A DNA stretch of 64,000 bases, taken from contig OX359250.1 in assembly GCA_947179485.1 (NCBI GenBank), forward strand, positions 14,676,539 to 14,740,538, read 5' to 3'. The translations under genes and the position numbers were made by a program. The stretch's first letter is position 1; each line of letters starts with the position of its first letter. Shown in pieces: positions 50,733-62,639 of the stretch. The notes below the pieces were generated by a model. It was not told the DNA's origin, ran no database searches, and was given only the letters and a program-made list of their open reading frames with translations. The DNA is from Allacma fusca. Taxonomy: Eukaryota; Arthropoda; Collembola; Symphypleona; Sminthuridae.

Positions 50733-51606
50733 AGGGTGAAAGTAAAAGTAAAATCTTGAACGAGTCAAAACTTTCCCTGAGCAATCAATTGCAACGTCAA
50801 TAGAACATAAAGGAGAGCGAGTGTTGGAGTAAAGGGGAGAAAATGCAAATTGAACGCATTGCATGGAACCAGCAGGGAGGGAAAAAAACTTGATTGTTGT
50901 CCCATTTTTTCAAAGGGTTTCCCTAAAAAAGATTCAATTTACTTTCCCTCTCCCCCATATAAATAACCATTGAATGGAGTTGGTCCGTCTCCACTGGCAA
51001 ATCATATTAACCATGGATGAGGAAATCCCAGTACATTCCTTGTGGTATAGAAAATAAATATTTACGCAATCAGTACTAAATCATTACATAACCTCAACAC
51101 TTGCATTTTATATTGTGGTCTCAATTTTGTATCTAATTTCTAGTCAAATTTAAAATTAAAAAAAAAACTCAAGAGAGAATTAATAGGCTCAAACTGTTTT
51201 TTTAACGACTAGAATAATAATTAGGCCTATACTGGGAATAGAGGGAATGAGAAATTTGGATAATTGCTTCACTCCATGTACTGAAAAAAAAACTAGCTCT
51301 TGTGAGGGTTGAGTGCGGGAAGAAAATTGAAACTACTATTTGCTCAGGACTTTCTCTGCAAGAGCGACTCATTGTCAGTTCCTGGGAATGTGCATGGCTG
51401 ATTGTGAGATGAAGACTAAGAAGGCCCTGAGTACTGAGAAAATCCCAGACGGACTTGTAAGTCTCTATGGTAACATCATGCTGCATGTTATGCAATTGAC
51501 CAAATGTTTGTCCTTGTTAAATACTCTTATTACTACTAGCTAATGGCCTTGCGTGCATTCGTCTCACTTACATTTCACCATCTCAAAACTATTTGCACTT
51601 GTAGTT

Positions 51607-51607
<1 letters not shown>

Positions 51608-51640
<33 letters not shown>
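51608..51640. repeat. (GA)n microsatellite
   Basis: About 16 units. Confidence 0.95.
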
Positions 51641-51646
<6 letters not shown>

Positions 51647-53054
51647 AATCCGAGTTTAGACTCCCACAAAGGATTTGGACTGTACAAGGCGGCTCCCACG
51701 CTTTCTCCCTATCCTTAATACCCACACATATATTTGCATTATTACATTATTCACCTATCAAGTATCTATTCAGTTGTCCTGCCAAAATTGAAGTAGTGTT
51801 TTTATTTTCTAAGAAAGTATTTCCATTGATCTGGGCTAATATTTGAGGACACCCTAAGGTGAGATTGTTAATCAAAAAAGGCTGGATATTTTTCCTATCT
51901 ACTGTGTGAGAATATTTGAATGATGGGTGTCATCCTGTACATACGTCAGAATTATTGGGGAAGGCTGGGAAATTGCGTTTGAAGGCATTGAGAAAGGTTC
52001 CAATTGAATCCTGGAAGGTAGCATTAGTTTGTTGTTCGTATTGGAATGGATGAGGATGTCAAGAGCTTTGAGTGTAATTGCGTAAGAAAATTTCTGGGAT
52101 TATGTAAAATTGCGCAGGAAGAATATATACCTGGGATGAGGGTGTGGTACAGGAGAATATTCTTTGAGAGGAGGATGAAGCCTTGGAGGAGATACTGGTA
52201 AGGTCTGGGTCCACTGTAGAAAGGAATGGCTGAGGATAGACTATGGTTTAAGTATCCCAGAAAATAGGTTCTTAATTCCCGACTGTTTCTTTCTCTCGAT
52301 GGTCTGGGAAGAAAATAGGAAACTGCCGTAAAAACTCATTATAAGCTCATTTCTTTGAGGAAGGGAAAAAGGGCTGGAAGTTGTTAGGAAATTCTATGAT
52401 GAAATAACAGTTGAATGTTTTCACATGCCTTTCACAATGTATGCCTTGCATATATCTCTGAGGAGTGGAGCTAGATAGAGGAAAGAACCTCGGAGGAGCT
52501 GGATACTTTCCCCTCAATGTTACTTAATGGCAGGTCCTCCATATGTAATTACACACACATACATACACACACACACACAATGTGCTTCCCCTCCGTCTTC
52601 TGTTTCTCAAGCACTAGCTCAAGCTCCCTTGTGTGCATTTAGACAATGAATCATATTACGTATGTGTTTATGTACAAGGGAATGGAGAAAGCACACATAC
52701 TTTCTTCTCCCTAATCTTCTCCAACCCAAGCACTCGTGTCAGCTTCCATGTGATCAGTTCTCTGAGCATTATTTTCTACTCAAATGTTTTCCCTTTTTTT
52801 TCTTCAAGGAGCGTTATTGGTTGGAAACAATCTCCCACAAATATGTATTCTGTCGAAAATAGCAGGTCTTATATAATATATAAGAATTGGCAATAAGAAA
52901 AGAATTAGATTTTTTCATCAGACAAATACCTTAGGGATGATAGATTATATCGTACTTGGAACTGCTTTGGCAGGGTTAAAATTATTATTTATTACTGCAA
53001 GTTTATTAAATCCTTAGGACTTATCCACTCCCAGTCAGAGGATGGTCAAGTGAG

Positions 53055-53350
53055 TCCAGAAAAATTCTGGTGAAAGTCCAGCGAAATTCTGGTGAAAGTC
53101 CAGCGAAATTCTGGTGAAATTCAAGTGAAAGTCCAACAAAATTTTGGTGAAAGTCAAGTGAAAGTCCAGCAAAATTCTGGAGAAAGTCAAGGGAAAGTTC
53201 AGCTAAATTCCAGTGAAAGTCAAGTGAAAGTCCAGCTAAATTCCAGTGAAAGCAAGTGAAAGTCCAAAGAAATTCTGGAGAAAGTCAAGTGAAAGTCTGG
53301 CGAAAGTCAGCCGAGATCTAAGTGAAAGTCGGGTGAAAGTCAATTGAAAG
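53055..53350. repeat. Minisatellite, about 22-bp unit
   Basis: GTGAAAGTCCAGCGAAATTC plus TG, with shortened GTGAAAGTCAA copies. It ends within about 20 bp of the exon 2 donor, so it forms the 5' end of intron 2. Confidence 0.92.
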
Positions 53351-53368
53351 TAAGTATAAAAAACTTAC

Positions 53369-53628
53369 GGCGATTCCGTATTTTCCTTTTCTTCCGAGGC
53401 AGGGATAACATTTTGTTGAACGTCCTGTGTGGGAGTCTCTGGTTGTTGGTACTGCTGTTGGTTCTGGTAGCCAGGAGCCTGTTGTGGCTTCGCGGCTTGA
53501 AGTCGATTAGACACTGTTTCTTGTGCTTGTTGCAGCGTCTGACGTAGACGACCGATTGCTCCAGCTCCGGAAGAATTTGATGTGCCTCCAAACTGATTCG
53601 CATTTACTCCTTCCGTATTGGAGACCAT
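53369..53628 (-). CDS. Fife: Exon 2: Q-rich N-terminal segment of the Fife/RIM-like protein
   Basis: The acceptor TTTTTTTGTAG is followed directly by ATG GTC TCC; the donor is TCGCC|GTAAGT. The 260 bases encode residues 15-100 plus two bases of a Pro codon completed by the next exon. The segment is rich in Asn, Gly and Ser at first. It then has a likely amphipathic helix, RLRQTLQQAQETVSNRLQAAK at about 41-61, followed by a Gln/Pro-rich tail ending in acidic EEKENTES just before the zinc finger. The exon opens with an in-frame ATG, so it could hold the initiator if exon 1 is purely UTR. I do not see the conserved Rab3-binding helix of RIM (LTEEER-type) here, which fits a Fife/Piccolo-type member or an undetected upstream exon. 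Confidence 0.85.
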
Positions 53629-54430
53629 CTACAAAAAAATAAATTCACAGCTCAAAAACTCCCCTTTACACATCTCCACCTCACAACAACAATGACAACA
53701 CACACTCACTACTACTCATATTCCCAGGAGCTTCACTATTTTTAGAATACTCCTTTACCCCCAATGATATTAACTCCTTATCATTTTGATTATCATGGGA
53801 AGAGTATCCAACACTCAAAAATTCATTTTATAATTTTTATTTTTAATTTAAATTTTTTTATCATGATCATATCAAAAACTACTGAATACAACAAAAAAGA
53901 AAGTTGAAAAAATTAACTCCTAGAAAAATTCCCCAACACATTTCAAAAATTGAGCGGGAGTGAAAGTGGAGAAAGTCCGCGTAACGTTCCGGACGGAATG
54001 GAGGGCAAAGAGAGAGAGAGGGCTTGGAGGAGAAGGAAATGACCTTTGGGAATTGTGGTGAGGTCATCATGACACACATGGAGAGATGAGGCCTGTACAT
54101 AGAAATCTTATAGTGACTTGACGGACACGGCGAGAGTGTGGCTTTGATGGAATACGTAAAGAGAGGACATAAAACACACTCCTACGGCTCCCGGACGCTG
54201 ATCATGGATTCTGTTGGAGGAGGGAGAGAGGGCCAGACCTCTAAACGATAATGTTTCAACAAGGACTGAGTAAAGAGAAATTTTAAGTGGACAGCCAAAG
54301 TACAAGTCTTTGGGGGACTTGGATTTATTTCAAGTATCTTTTATGCCAAGCGGGACACACGGGAGATCATAAGTCTTTTAGTCACTCGGATTTTCCCAGG
54401 ACTGTGGGAGTCCATTGCAGGAACCATCTC

Positions 54431-54431
54431 A

Positions 54432-54462
<31 letters not shown>
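54431..54462. repeat. (CT)n microsatellite
   Basis: CT units with one TTT interruption. Confidence 0.93.
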
Positions 54463-55324
54463 ACCATATATTTCCCCTTGAACCTTCAAGCTTTTTGAAA
54501 GAATTCCTGATGCTCATTCAGACCCTCGAGCTGGAACCTTCCGTTCAAATCACAGTTTACATCCCTCCGTGTCCCCAGTTCTCATCGTTACTTTCAATTG
54601 GGAGAAAGTCTAACCAAAGACATAAACGAACCCATAAAATGTCCTTCCTAAGTGCTATTCTATCAACGTGACTTTTTTTCTTACAGGTCCAGTGTCTCCT
54701 CAAAAATACATTTCCTATTCTCCTCATCTCCTCCCAGGACTCCTCATATTCATCTCCACACGTCCGACTCATAGCAAGTACCGAAAGGCTCGAAAAAATT
54801 TCCAGTGTCCCAATTTTTCAAAAATTTTACACTCCTCAGGAAAATTTCCTCTCAGCGTTGGAATCCCAACAGGGATGATTAAGGGAGCCCAGATCATTCC
54901 AATGTGGCCATAGCCTAGTAGTATTATTGCATTATACAAATGATGCCTCATCTAGTATAACGGATCTATCCTCCAGTAGCAAGTTTCAAGCTTGGTGAGA
55001 GAGATGCTCAATTTGGGCTCTTGCTTTTGTATTTATAAATTTTTTTTGGCTTGGTCTCACTCCTCACAGCTCCAGTATTTAAGCCCACGCGTATAAGATT
55101 GGACACGATCCCTCTAGTTTCATGTTTGACTTGAGCGAGCAAGCTGCATAACTCAGAGAGGAGCATGACATGAGCAGATATCTTGAGAAATATTATCTGA
55201 GGGAAAGGAAAGGCTTGGAAAAGGTTCACGGTAATAAAAAAAAAGTGTCATGGAATATAATTATGTGTGATTTTTTTTTAAAATGAATAAAAAATTATTT
55301 GAGGTTTATTCAAAGAATTTTTAC

Positions 55325-55347
55325 GTTTTTTTTTTTTTTTTTTTTTT
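55325..55347. repeat. T homopolymer
   Basis: A run of about 22 T. Confidence 0.92.
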
Positions 55348-55820
55348 GAAAAGAAAATATTTTGAACTAGTGGAGAAAGTAGGGTAATGAGGGGGTTCGC
55401 TATAGCCAGGGATCCCTGTGTATGGAGACGCTTGATCTCTCCCCGTGAGAGTTACAAGGGATCCGACTATCCCATTGTAGTTAATCGAAATTTATTCCTC
55501 TGACAGTGTGATAATACTAGGGCTCTTGGACAGGAAAATTTATTCATGGTAATCTCGCACACCTCCTCATCCTAATATATTAAATTCGAAAAAAAATCCC
55601 CATTTCCCCCCATTAAAGATCCTAAAGAATGATTGGAAATACAATCTTAACTTCCTATCGGGACGACATAAGGAGAGAAGATAGTAAAATTACTTTTTTT
55701 TTCTCACTGACTCTTCTTTTCTCCCTGAGCCAATTTTCATATTAGTTTTTTTTCAAATCTCATTTTTTTTTCCTTTCAAGTCTTATTCTTTTCCCTTTTA
55801 AGAAAAAAAAATTTATATAG

Positions 55821-55823
<3 letters not shown>

Positions 55824-55851
<28 letters not shown>
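55824..55851. repeat. (CT)n microsatellite
   Basis: About 14 units. Confidence 0.94.
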
Positions 55852-55854
<3 letters not shown>

Positions 55855-56964
55855 ACAACAGAACTTACATCCGTTACACTCTGTATTTTTAAAATCCCTG
55901 CCGTATTTTCTCCGGTCCTTATATACTGTACTGATAGATAAATAAATACGGAAGAGTCTTCCAAGGAGATATTTTTTTCTAGGTTAAAAGCCATAAATTT
56001 TTTTTTCAAGGTAAAATGTAGATAGGCCAATACTATTCCTTTTTTTTTACTCTTGACCTAGAAACCTGGATATGGAGGGAAGGTGAAAGCTTTTGGGGAC
56101 GGAGAGAGGCCTTTAATTAAATAAACATGAAAGGAAGGTGTCCGTGCTCAGGTGTTTGGAGCATTTTTGAAAATTTGATCCTCTGAGAATTTATCAAAGG
56201 GATTTTTCTTTCAAAACCCAATGTTTATGTTTAATACATATCTATGTGTGTTCTTTTGGTGGCCTTTATCCTCACGGAAAGGTTTTCAATTGTATTGAGG
56301 CCATGGACAATTGAGGATTTTTTATTAGCTTTGATTTCTTCTTAATATAAAAATAAATCAATTTCGAAAATGTACCTTTTCAGGGGAATATTTTCATGGA
56401 GAAAATTTTTAAGAAATGAGAGTCCACTAGGAACGTTTCAAGAATTTTTTTATAGGGTCTCAAGAAAAATTGGCTAATTAGGGAGCTTTTAATTAATAAA
56501 CTTATATTTAGTTATTTCAGCGCCTGATGTGTGGCTGGGATATGGGGCCATGGATAATGATTTTTTAATTTATTTTTAATAGCTGTAATGGCGGAGCGCA
56601 GGGAGGGGAAAGGGTTTTATATTATTGGACATTTTCCCCTCTGCTCCAGCTCTCATTGGGACTCTCATATGTCTGACTCTCATATGTGAAAGAGAAAATT
56701 CAAGAGTTGTTAAGGAGGGGGGAAATGTGGGTATAAATCAGCATTTGGGACTGGCGTTTCTTTCATAATATGAGAAAAAGTTAAGGAGGAGCGTACACGT
56801 CCTTTCCCTCGCTTTCTCTTTTTCTCCCTTCTGACTGTGAAAGGCAAAGAATTGCAAGAATTACTGGCAAGAGTTATATATTTTTAGGTACGGGGTAACT
56901 CGTGAGATTTCCCATCCTGCTTGGAGGTCTCAGAAGGGTGACCTCCCAAACCTTTCAAATATTT

Positions 56965-57060
56965 GATTCCCCCAATTAGTACCGAATTTTGTGGGTAATT
57001 TTCTAAAATTTTGCGCAATGTCCCAGGTCAATATTTCCGGTCACAGGGGTCAAAAACGTG
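56965..57060 (+). repeat. Dispersed repeat copy (AGGTCA element)
   Basis: About 90 bases alignable with the copies at 59.96 and 60.15 kb: TTCCCCCAATT, GAATTTTGTGG, then TCCCAGGTCAATATTTCC and GGTCACAGGGGTCAAA. Confidence 0.7.
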
Positions 57061-57979
57061 AGAGGGAATCTAAGCGGATTTGGATGGATTTGATGAAAAT
57101 TTTGTGTTAAATTAAGGGTGGAGTAAAATTTTGGGTAAAAATTTTGTAAAAATTTTTTTTTTTGGGTATAAAATGTGCAAATATTTTTTTGAGAGTATGT
57201 TTTTATAGAGGTGAATTTTGTTGTGTGTGTGTGGGGGGGGGGAAAGTGACATGGCTATGCTGTATTTGTGGGAAAGAATTACAAGGGAGGATATTGGAAA
57301 GGGGAGAGCGAGGCATTATTTCTAGACGGTGAGCTGTGTGAGGAGTGGAGAAAGGACGGACGGAAGGATTTGTAAGGTCTGATTTGAATCCGGGCTGGAA
57401 AATAGGGAGATATTAGGGAATGACAGGGACTGTGTGGAGGGAAGGGGAAAGTCTCATAAAAATTGCAATTTTTCACAAAATATTTCGATCAGCATATTTT
57501 TCTCATCATACATTGCTCCTATCGCATTATGAGACTTTCTCTGAGGTGGTTTATTATGCATAAATGCCGTAATCTTTTTCCCCATCTAGGATCCAGATCA
57601 AAGGTACGAAAAGGTTCATCATAAAGGGAACCGCCGTGTCTGACGCTTTCTTTCCCGCTTTCTCGTCTTCTAATGTTTCTCTTCGTTCAGGGGAAAACCT
57701 GGAGCTTGTTAAGCTACTTATTTCTACATCCATCACACAGCTACAAATTTACATTCGTCCCTAGAATTCTCCAGGTTTCAACGCTAAATTCACTCGGGCT
57801 TGGGACGGGAGTCCGATATTTTCAAGTCTGATACTTTCACTCGAGACCAGAACTAAATGCACGAGATGAATCCAACCCACGCTAAGCGTAAGCTTAGTGG
57901 AAAATTTAGCGAAACTCTGGGTAAATTTAAACTGACATTCACCCAAAAGTTACTTATTACGGGCCTAAAATTATTCACA

Positions 57980-59058
57980 TACAATTGGCTAAAAATTCGA
58001 TCAAAATTAATATAAAATTTAACCAACATTTGTTAAAAAATATTCCAAAATTAATCTAAAATTTACCCAAAATTTACCTACAGTTTGCCTAAAACTTACA
58101 TACAATTTGCCCAAAATTTGCCCGAACCTTACCTACAATTTGCGCACAATTTGCCCACAATTTGACCAAAACTTACCTACAATTTGCGCACAATATGCCC
58201 ACAATTTGGCCAACATTTACCTACAATTTGCCCGAAATTTACCTACAATTTGCCCGAAATTTACCAATAATTTGCCCGAAATTTACCTACAATTTGCCCG
58301 AAATTTAACTAAAATTTTCCCAAATTTTCCCTACAATTTGCCCGAAATTTACCTATAATTTGCCCGAAATTTACCTACAATTTGCCCGAAATTTAACTAC
58401 AATTTTCCCAAATTTTACCTACAATTTGCCCGAAATTTACCTACAATTTGCCCGAAATTTACCTATAATTTGCCCGAAATTTACCTACAATTTGCCCGAA
58501 ATTTAACTACAATTTTCCCAAATTTTACCTACAATTTGCCCGAAATTTACCTACAATTTGCCCGAAATTTACCTACAATTTGCCCGAAATTTACCTATAA
58601 TTTGCCCGAAATTTACCTACAATTTGCCCGAAATTTAACTACAATTTTCCCAAATTTTACCTACAATTTGCCCGAAATTTAACTACAATTTTCCCAAATT
58701 TTACCTACAATTTGCCCGAAATTTAACTACAATTTTCCCAAATTTTACCTACAATTTGCCCGAAATTTAACTACAATTTCCCCAAATTTTACCTACAATT
58801 TGCCCGAAATTTAACTACAATTTTCCCAAATTTTACCTACAATTTGCCCGAAATTTAACTACAATTTTCCCAAATTTTACCTACAATTTGCCCGAAATTT
58901 AACTACAATTTTCCCAAAATTTAACTACAATTTGCCCGAAATTTACTTAAAATTTGCCAAAAATTTACCTACAATTTGCCAAAAATTTACCTACAATTTG
59001 CCAAAAATTTACCTACAATTTGCCAAAAATTTGCCAAAAATTTGCCAAAAATTTCTCA
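57980..59058. repeat. Large minisatellite, 22-bp unit, over 40 copies
   Basis: The largest array in the window. The main unit is TTTACCTACAATTTGCCCG plus AAA, with a second form TTTAACTACAATTTTCCCAA alternating with it to make a 44-bp higher-order unit at about 58.6-58.9 kb. The ends decay to AATTTGCCAAAAATTTGCC. Confidence 0.96.
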
Positions 59059-59954
59059 AGTCAAACTTGACCCGAAGCAGGTCTGAATTACATACGGATT
59101 TATTCCCGCAATCCTCATCAAAACCCGGAACGTCACTCTGCTTCAAGCCCAGTGAAAACGAACGAACTTGACCCCATCCCTGGGATAGCCTCAAAAACGC
59201 GAAACCTATAAGCAGCCCTGTATTATGGTAAGCAAATGATTAGTACGCCATCGACATGCTCTGCACTTTCTCCAACGTTTTCCCCTCATCAGCCAAGTGA
59301 TAGCTTTTTGTGCAGGAAAATCCTTCCCAATGCATTTATATGCAAGAATAGAAGCTTATTTGTGGATTCCTTTCCTATCCTGAAACCCCTCACCTTCCTC
59401 TAACCTCCGTCTGAATACCTTGTTTACCTCAACATTTCTAAAAGACTGGTAAATTTCAAGGGATTTTGGCTCATCCCAAAAAAAATCCGTATACCCTCGA
59501 ATTTTATTCTCCATAAAAATAAATTTAATTTCCACGCTGATCCTCATCCCTCCACACATAACCTTTGCTCTGAGTTGGCTAATAAAAGTACAGCGGAGAG
59601 TTTATTTTGAGGAGAAAGGAAAATTCTCAGGCTTTGAGATTCCCCATTAAATAGGAACACAGTATGTATTTCCTATGTTAAAGATAGGGAAACTGAGAAA
59701 GTCACTTTGCCAAGGAGCACGGAGCGACGTGGTGAAAGTAAATGAAGGGAACGTGAAATGCCATAAGAAATAAGTGACATAAATTGCATCAACTTCCCTT
59801 CCTTTCTCTTATTTATTTTTCCTAATTTACAGCCCAAAAACAAATAAACACTTGAATTAGAGACAAAGTTTCAGTCACACTTTCATCCTTATTCCTACAC
59901 ATCCAATGTACAGAGTCCCCTTGAATTCCTCTCCCCTCATAAAGCAAAGAACAT

Positions 59955-60240
59955 TTGTTTCCCCCAATTTCTAGCAAATTTTGTGGAGATTTAAAAAAAA
60001 TTATTTCATTGACCCAGGTCAAATATTTTGGCTTCAGTCCCTGGAAATATGAAACACTGTAAAAATTTTACAAGAATTTTAAAATAAGGCAGAGCCCACA
60101 AAATAATTTTTCATGGAGTAACAATGTTAAATTTAAAATATTTGTTCCGCCCAAAATTTATCAAATTTTGTTGAAATGTTTAAAAATTTTGGTGATTGAC
60201 CCAGGCCAAATTTTCTGGCTTCTGAGGCAGAAAATCCCTA
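59955..60240 (+). repeat. Dispersed repeat, two tandem copies (AGGTCA element)
   Basis: Two copies about 190 bp apart share CAAATTTTGT, AAAAATT, ATTGACCCAGGYCAAAT and TTTTGGCTTC/TTCTGGCTTC in the same order. Confidence 0.75.
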
Positions 60241-61079
60241 ATGTTAGCAAAAGGTGAATATTGTAAAATTCCTTAAGAAATTTTCTACAATTGGGGCAAT
60301 TGGGGGTGGAAAAAATTTTGAAGTTAAAATGTGAGCGAAGAAGGGGGAAATATTATGGGGATCCTGTACTGTGAAGATGGACGGAGTTGATGAGAAATTT
60401 TGAGGGAAATCTAGTTTACTTGAGGACTGATGACATTTCCCCATGATTTCCATGTTATGTAATGAGAAACAATATCCGTCAGCCGGGTTGCTCAACTTCT
60501 GAGTCTTAACGGCTCTTGTTGTTCTTGTTTGGGTCAGGCGGAGAAAAAGGGGAGAAAGAGAGCTCTCGACGGAAATGAAACTGAAGAGTGATCTCATTAA
60601 AAAAGAAAAGTAGTTAAAGTAGAGAGGAAACGAGTGAGGAGTGAGACAGGGAAAAAATTTATATTTACCTTTAAAGTCATAGTAGGAATATGTGTGGGTT
60701 TTTGGGTTAGACTGTCTCTCAAATGTGAAATTGACAAGTGGTAGGGAGTAATGTTTCTTCCAGATTTTTCCTGGGGTAGGGAAACTTACGGGGACGTCAG
60801 CGTGTTTCAGATTATAGGCAATTTATGGGCAAAGACCTTGTTTCTCATGCAAATGCTAATGCGGTGTTTAAACAATATTGAGGCATCCAACGTGTATACT
60901 CTACTTTTTAACCACATAGCACTCCCAAGGGCAATTACAATGCTGGAGTCAAGGCTGAGTATTACTTGACGTTCAAGTTCAGGTTCGAGTCTGAGTTAGG
61001 TTTTGCTTGGAATTTGAGGGAGGTGAGATGAGGTTTGAGATGAAATTCAAGTTTAAGTAAGGTTCGGATTTAGGTCAAA

Positions 61080-61560
61080 GGTGCGTCTGGTTTGGGTCAA
61101 GTTTGGTTTTAGGTCAAAGGTAAGTCAAGTTTGGGTCAAGCTTGGATTTAGGGTAAAAGCAAGTCAAGTTTGGGTCAAGTTTGGATTTAATGTAAAGGTT
61201 GGTCAAGTTTGGGTCAAGTTTGAATTTAGGGTAAAGGTAAGTCAAGTTTGGCTCAAGTTTGAATTTAGGGCAAAGGTAAGTCAAGTTTGGGTCAAGTTTG
61301 GATTAAGGGTAAAGGTAAGTCAAGTGTGGGTCAAGTTCGGATTTAAAGATAAGTGTCAAGTTCCGAGTAAAATCAAAGGAGAGCGAACTTTGGATAAAAG
61401 TCAAGCTTGAGTCAAGTTTGGAGGCAGGTCAAGTCTGGGTCAAGTTTGAGTCAAGTTTGGAGGCGGGTCAAGTTTGAGTCAAGTTTGGAGAAAGGTCAAG
61501 TCTGGGCCAAGTTTGGAGAAAGGTCAAGTGTGAGTCAAGTTTGGATTAAATTCAAGTGAC
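61080..61560. repeat. Minisatellite, 39-bp unit with GTCAAGTTTGGGTCAAG core
   Basis: About seven copies of GTCAAGTTTGGGTCAAGTTT plus GGATTTAGGGTAAAGGTAA at 61080-61340, then irregular GTCAAGTTTGGAG copies to 61.56 kb. Confidence 0.93.
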
Positions 61561-61599
61561 CCAAATTCACTTCGTGTTGAAACAGTATAAAATGAGATG

Positions 61600-62130
61600 A
61601 AATTAAACATTAAATAAAAGTTTGAGCCAAGTTCAAGTTCAAGTCAGCCGGAAATTTAGGTCAACTTCAAGATAAACTTAAAGATAAAATTGCGGTCAGA
61701 TCCACCATCAGGTGTGAAAGTAACATGTTTTAAATCCAGATCCAGTCGAAAATATTTTATTTAACATTAAGTTAAAGGTCAAACCAAAATCTTCACTCAA
61801 GGTCAAGTTAAAGTCAAGTCCATATCGTCGTGTAATTTAATTCTAGGCAGTTTTAAGTCTTCAGATTCAAGTTTTGGTCAACTTCAATGTCATGCCAGGT
61901 ATAAATTCACATTACACTGAAGTTCAAGTGAAGGTCAAGTTAAGTTCAAGTTAAGGTCAGGATCAAATGTGTTCATGTCCAAGTTAAGGTCAGGTTTAGG
62001 CTCAAATTAAATGTAAACTTTAAGCTCACCTCAAGTTCAAAGCATATACTCAAGTCATTATCTTCGAATAAAATTCAATTTTTGAAACCCAGGTCAACTT
62101 AAGGTCAGGGGTTAACTAGAGGTTAAGTTG
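61600..62130. repeat. Degenerate TCAAGTT/AGGTCAAGT zone
   Basis: No fixed unit, but TCAAGTT, AAGGTCA and GGTCAACTT recur every 10-25 bp, as if an old array had decayed. Confidence 0.7.
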
Positions 62131-62639
62131 ATACTGGGTGGAAATTGGGATTTGAGACTCTGCCGGATCTCTGTAATGTTACAAGGAGCAGCTGCATTTG
62201 TGTTGGAAGGGGATTGGAGAGCGAAGACGATGAAACGGAGATGATCAAAGGGAGGTATCGTCCTCATCAAGTGGAGGAACCAGACTCTGCATGCTCTGTA
62301 TGTACCAGCACGGGAAGAAAGAACAAAGGAAATTTGTGAGAGAAAGGAGGGAGGATTTCCCCGAATAAATTATTACGAACGGGAAAGCAAATTCCTATAA
62401 ATAACTATACGGCACACATCCAAGGTGTGCTTCTCCTCCAAGAAAAAAAACTACGCCCAATATACGCTTCCCCCATGTAGTTCCCAACACGACACATCCC
62501 AAATATATGCAAGCACTCAGTCCACATGTAAATCCAAACCCACATAAGGTCACAATATAATTTACCCCCTCTGGCCCCTAAATTCACTCACCATCAAAAA
62601 TCGTGCCCTCCGAAAACTCACATAAAAATTCAATTTTTT

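Larger units (their letters stand above)
47434..53368 (-). other. Intron 2 (5.9 kb)
   Basis: Separates the Q-rich N-terminal exon from the first zinc-finger exon. It contains a 22-bp minisatellite at its 5' end (53.05-53.35 kb), one TG tract, two GA tracts and otherwise unique-looking AT-rich sequence. Short open frames (for example 48760-49080 plus and 49283-49510 minus) have no splice or family support. Confidence 0.8.

Noticed and set aside
57540-57740. Possible plus-strand exon after CCCCATCTAG, and a minus frame with a charged middle
   Set aside because: The plus frame stops after 17 codons and the minus frame lacks splice sites matching the gene's phases.
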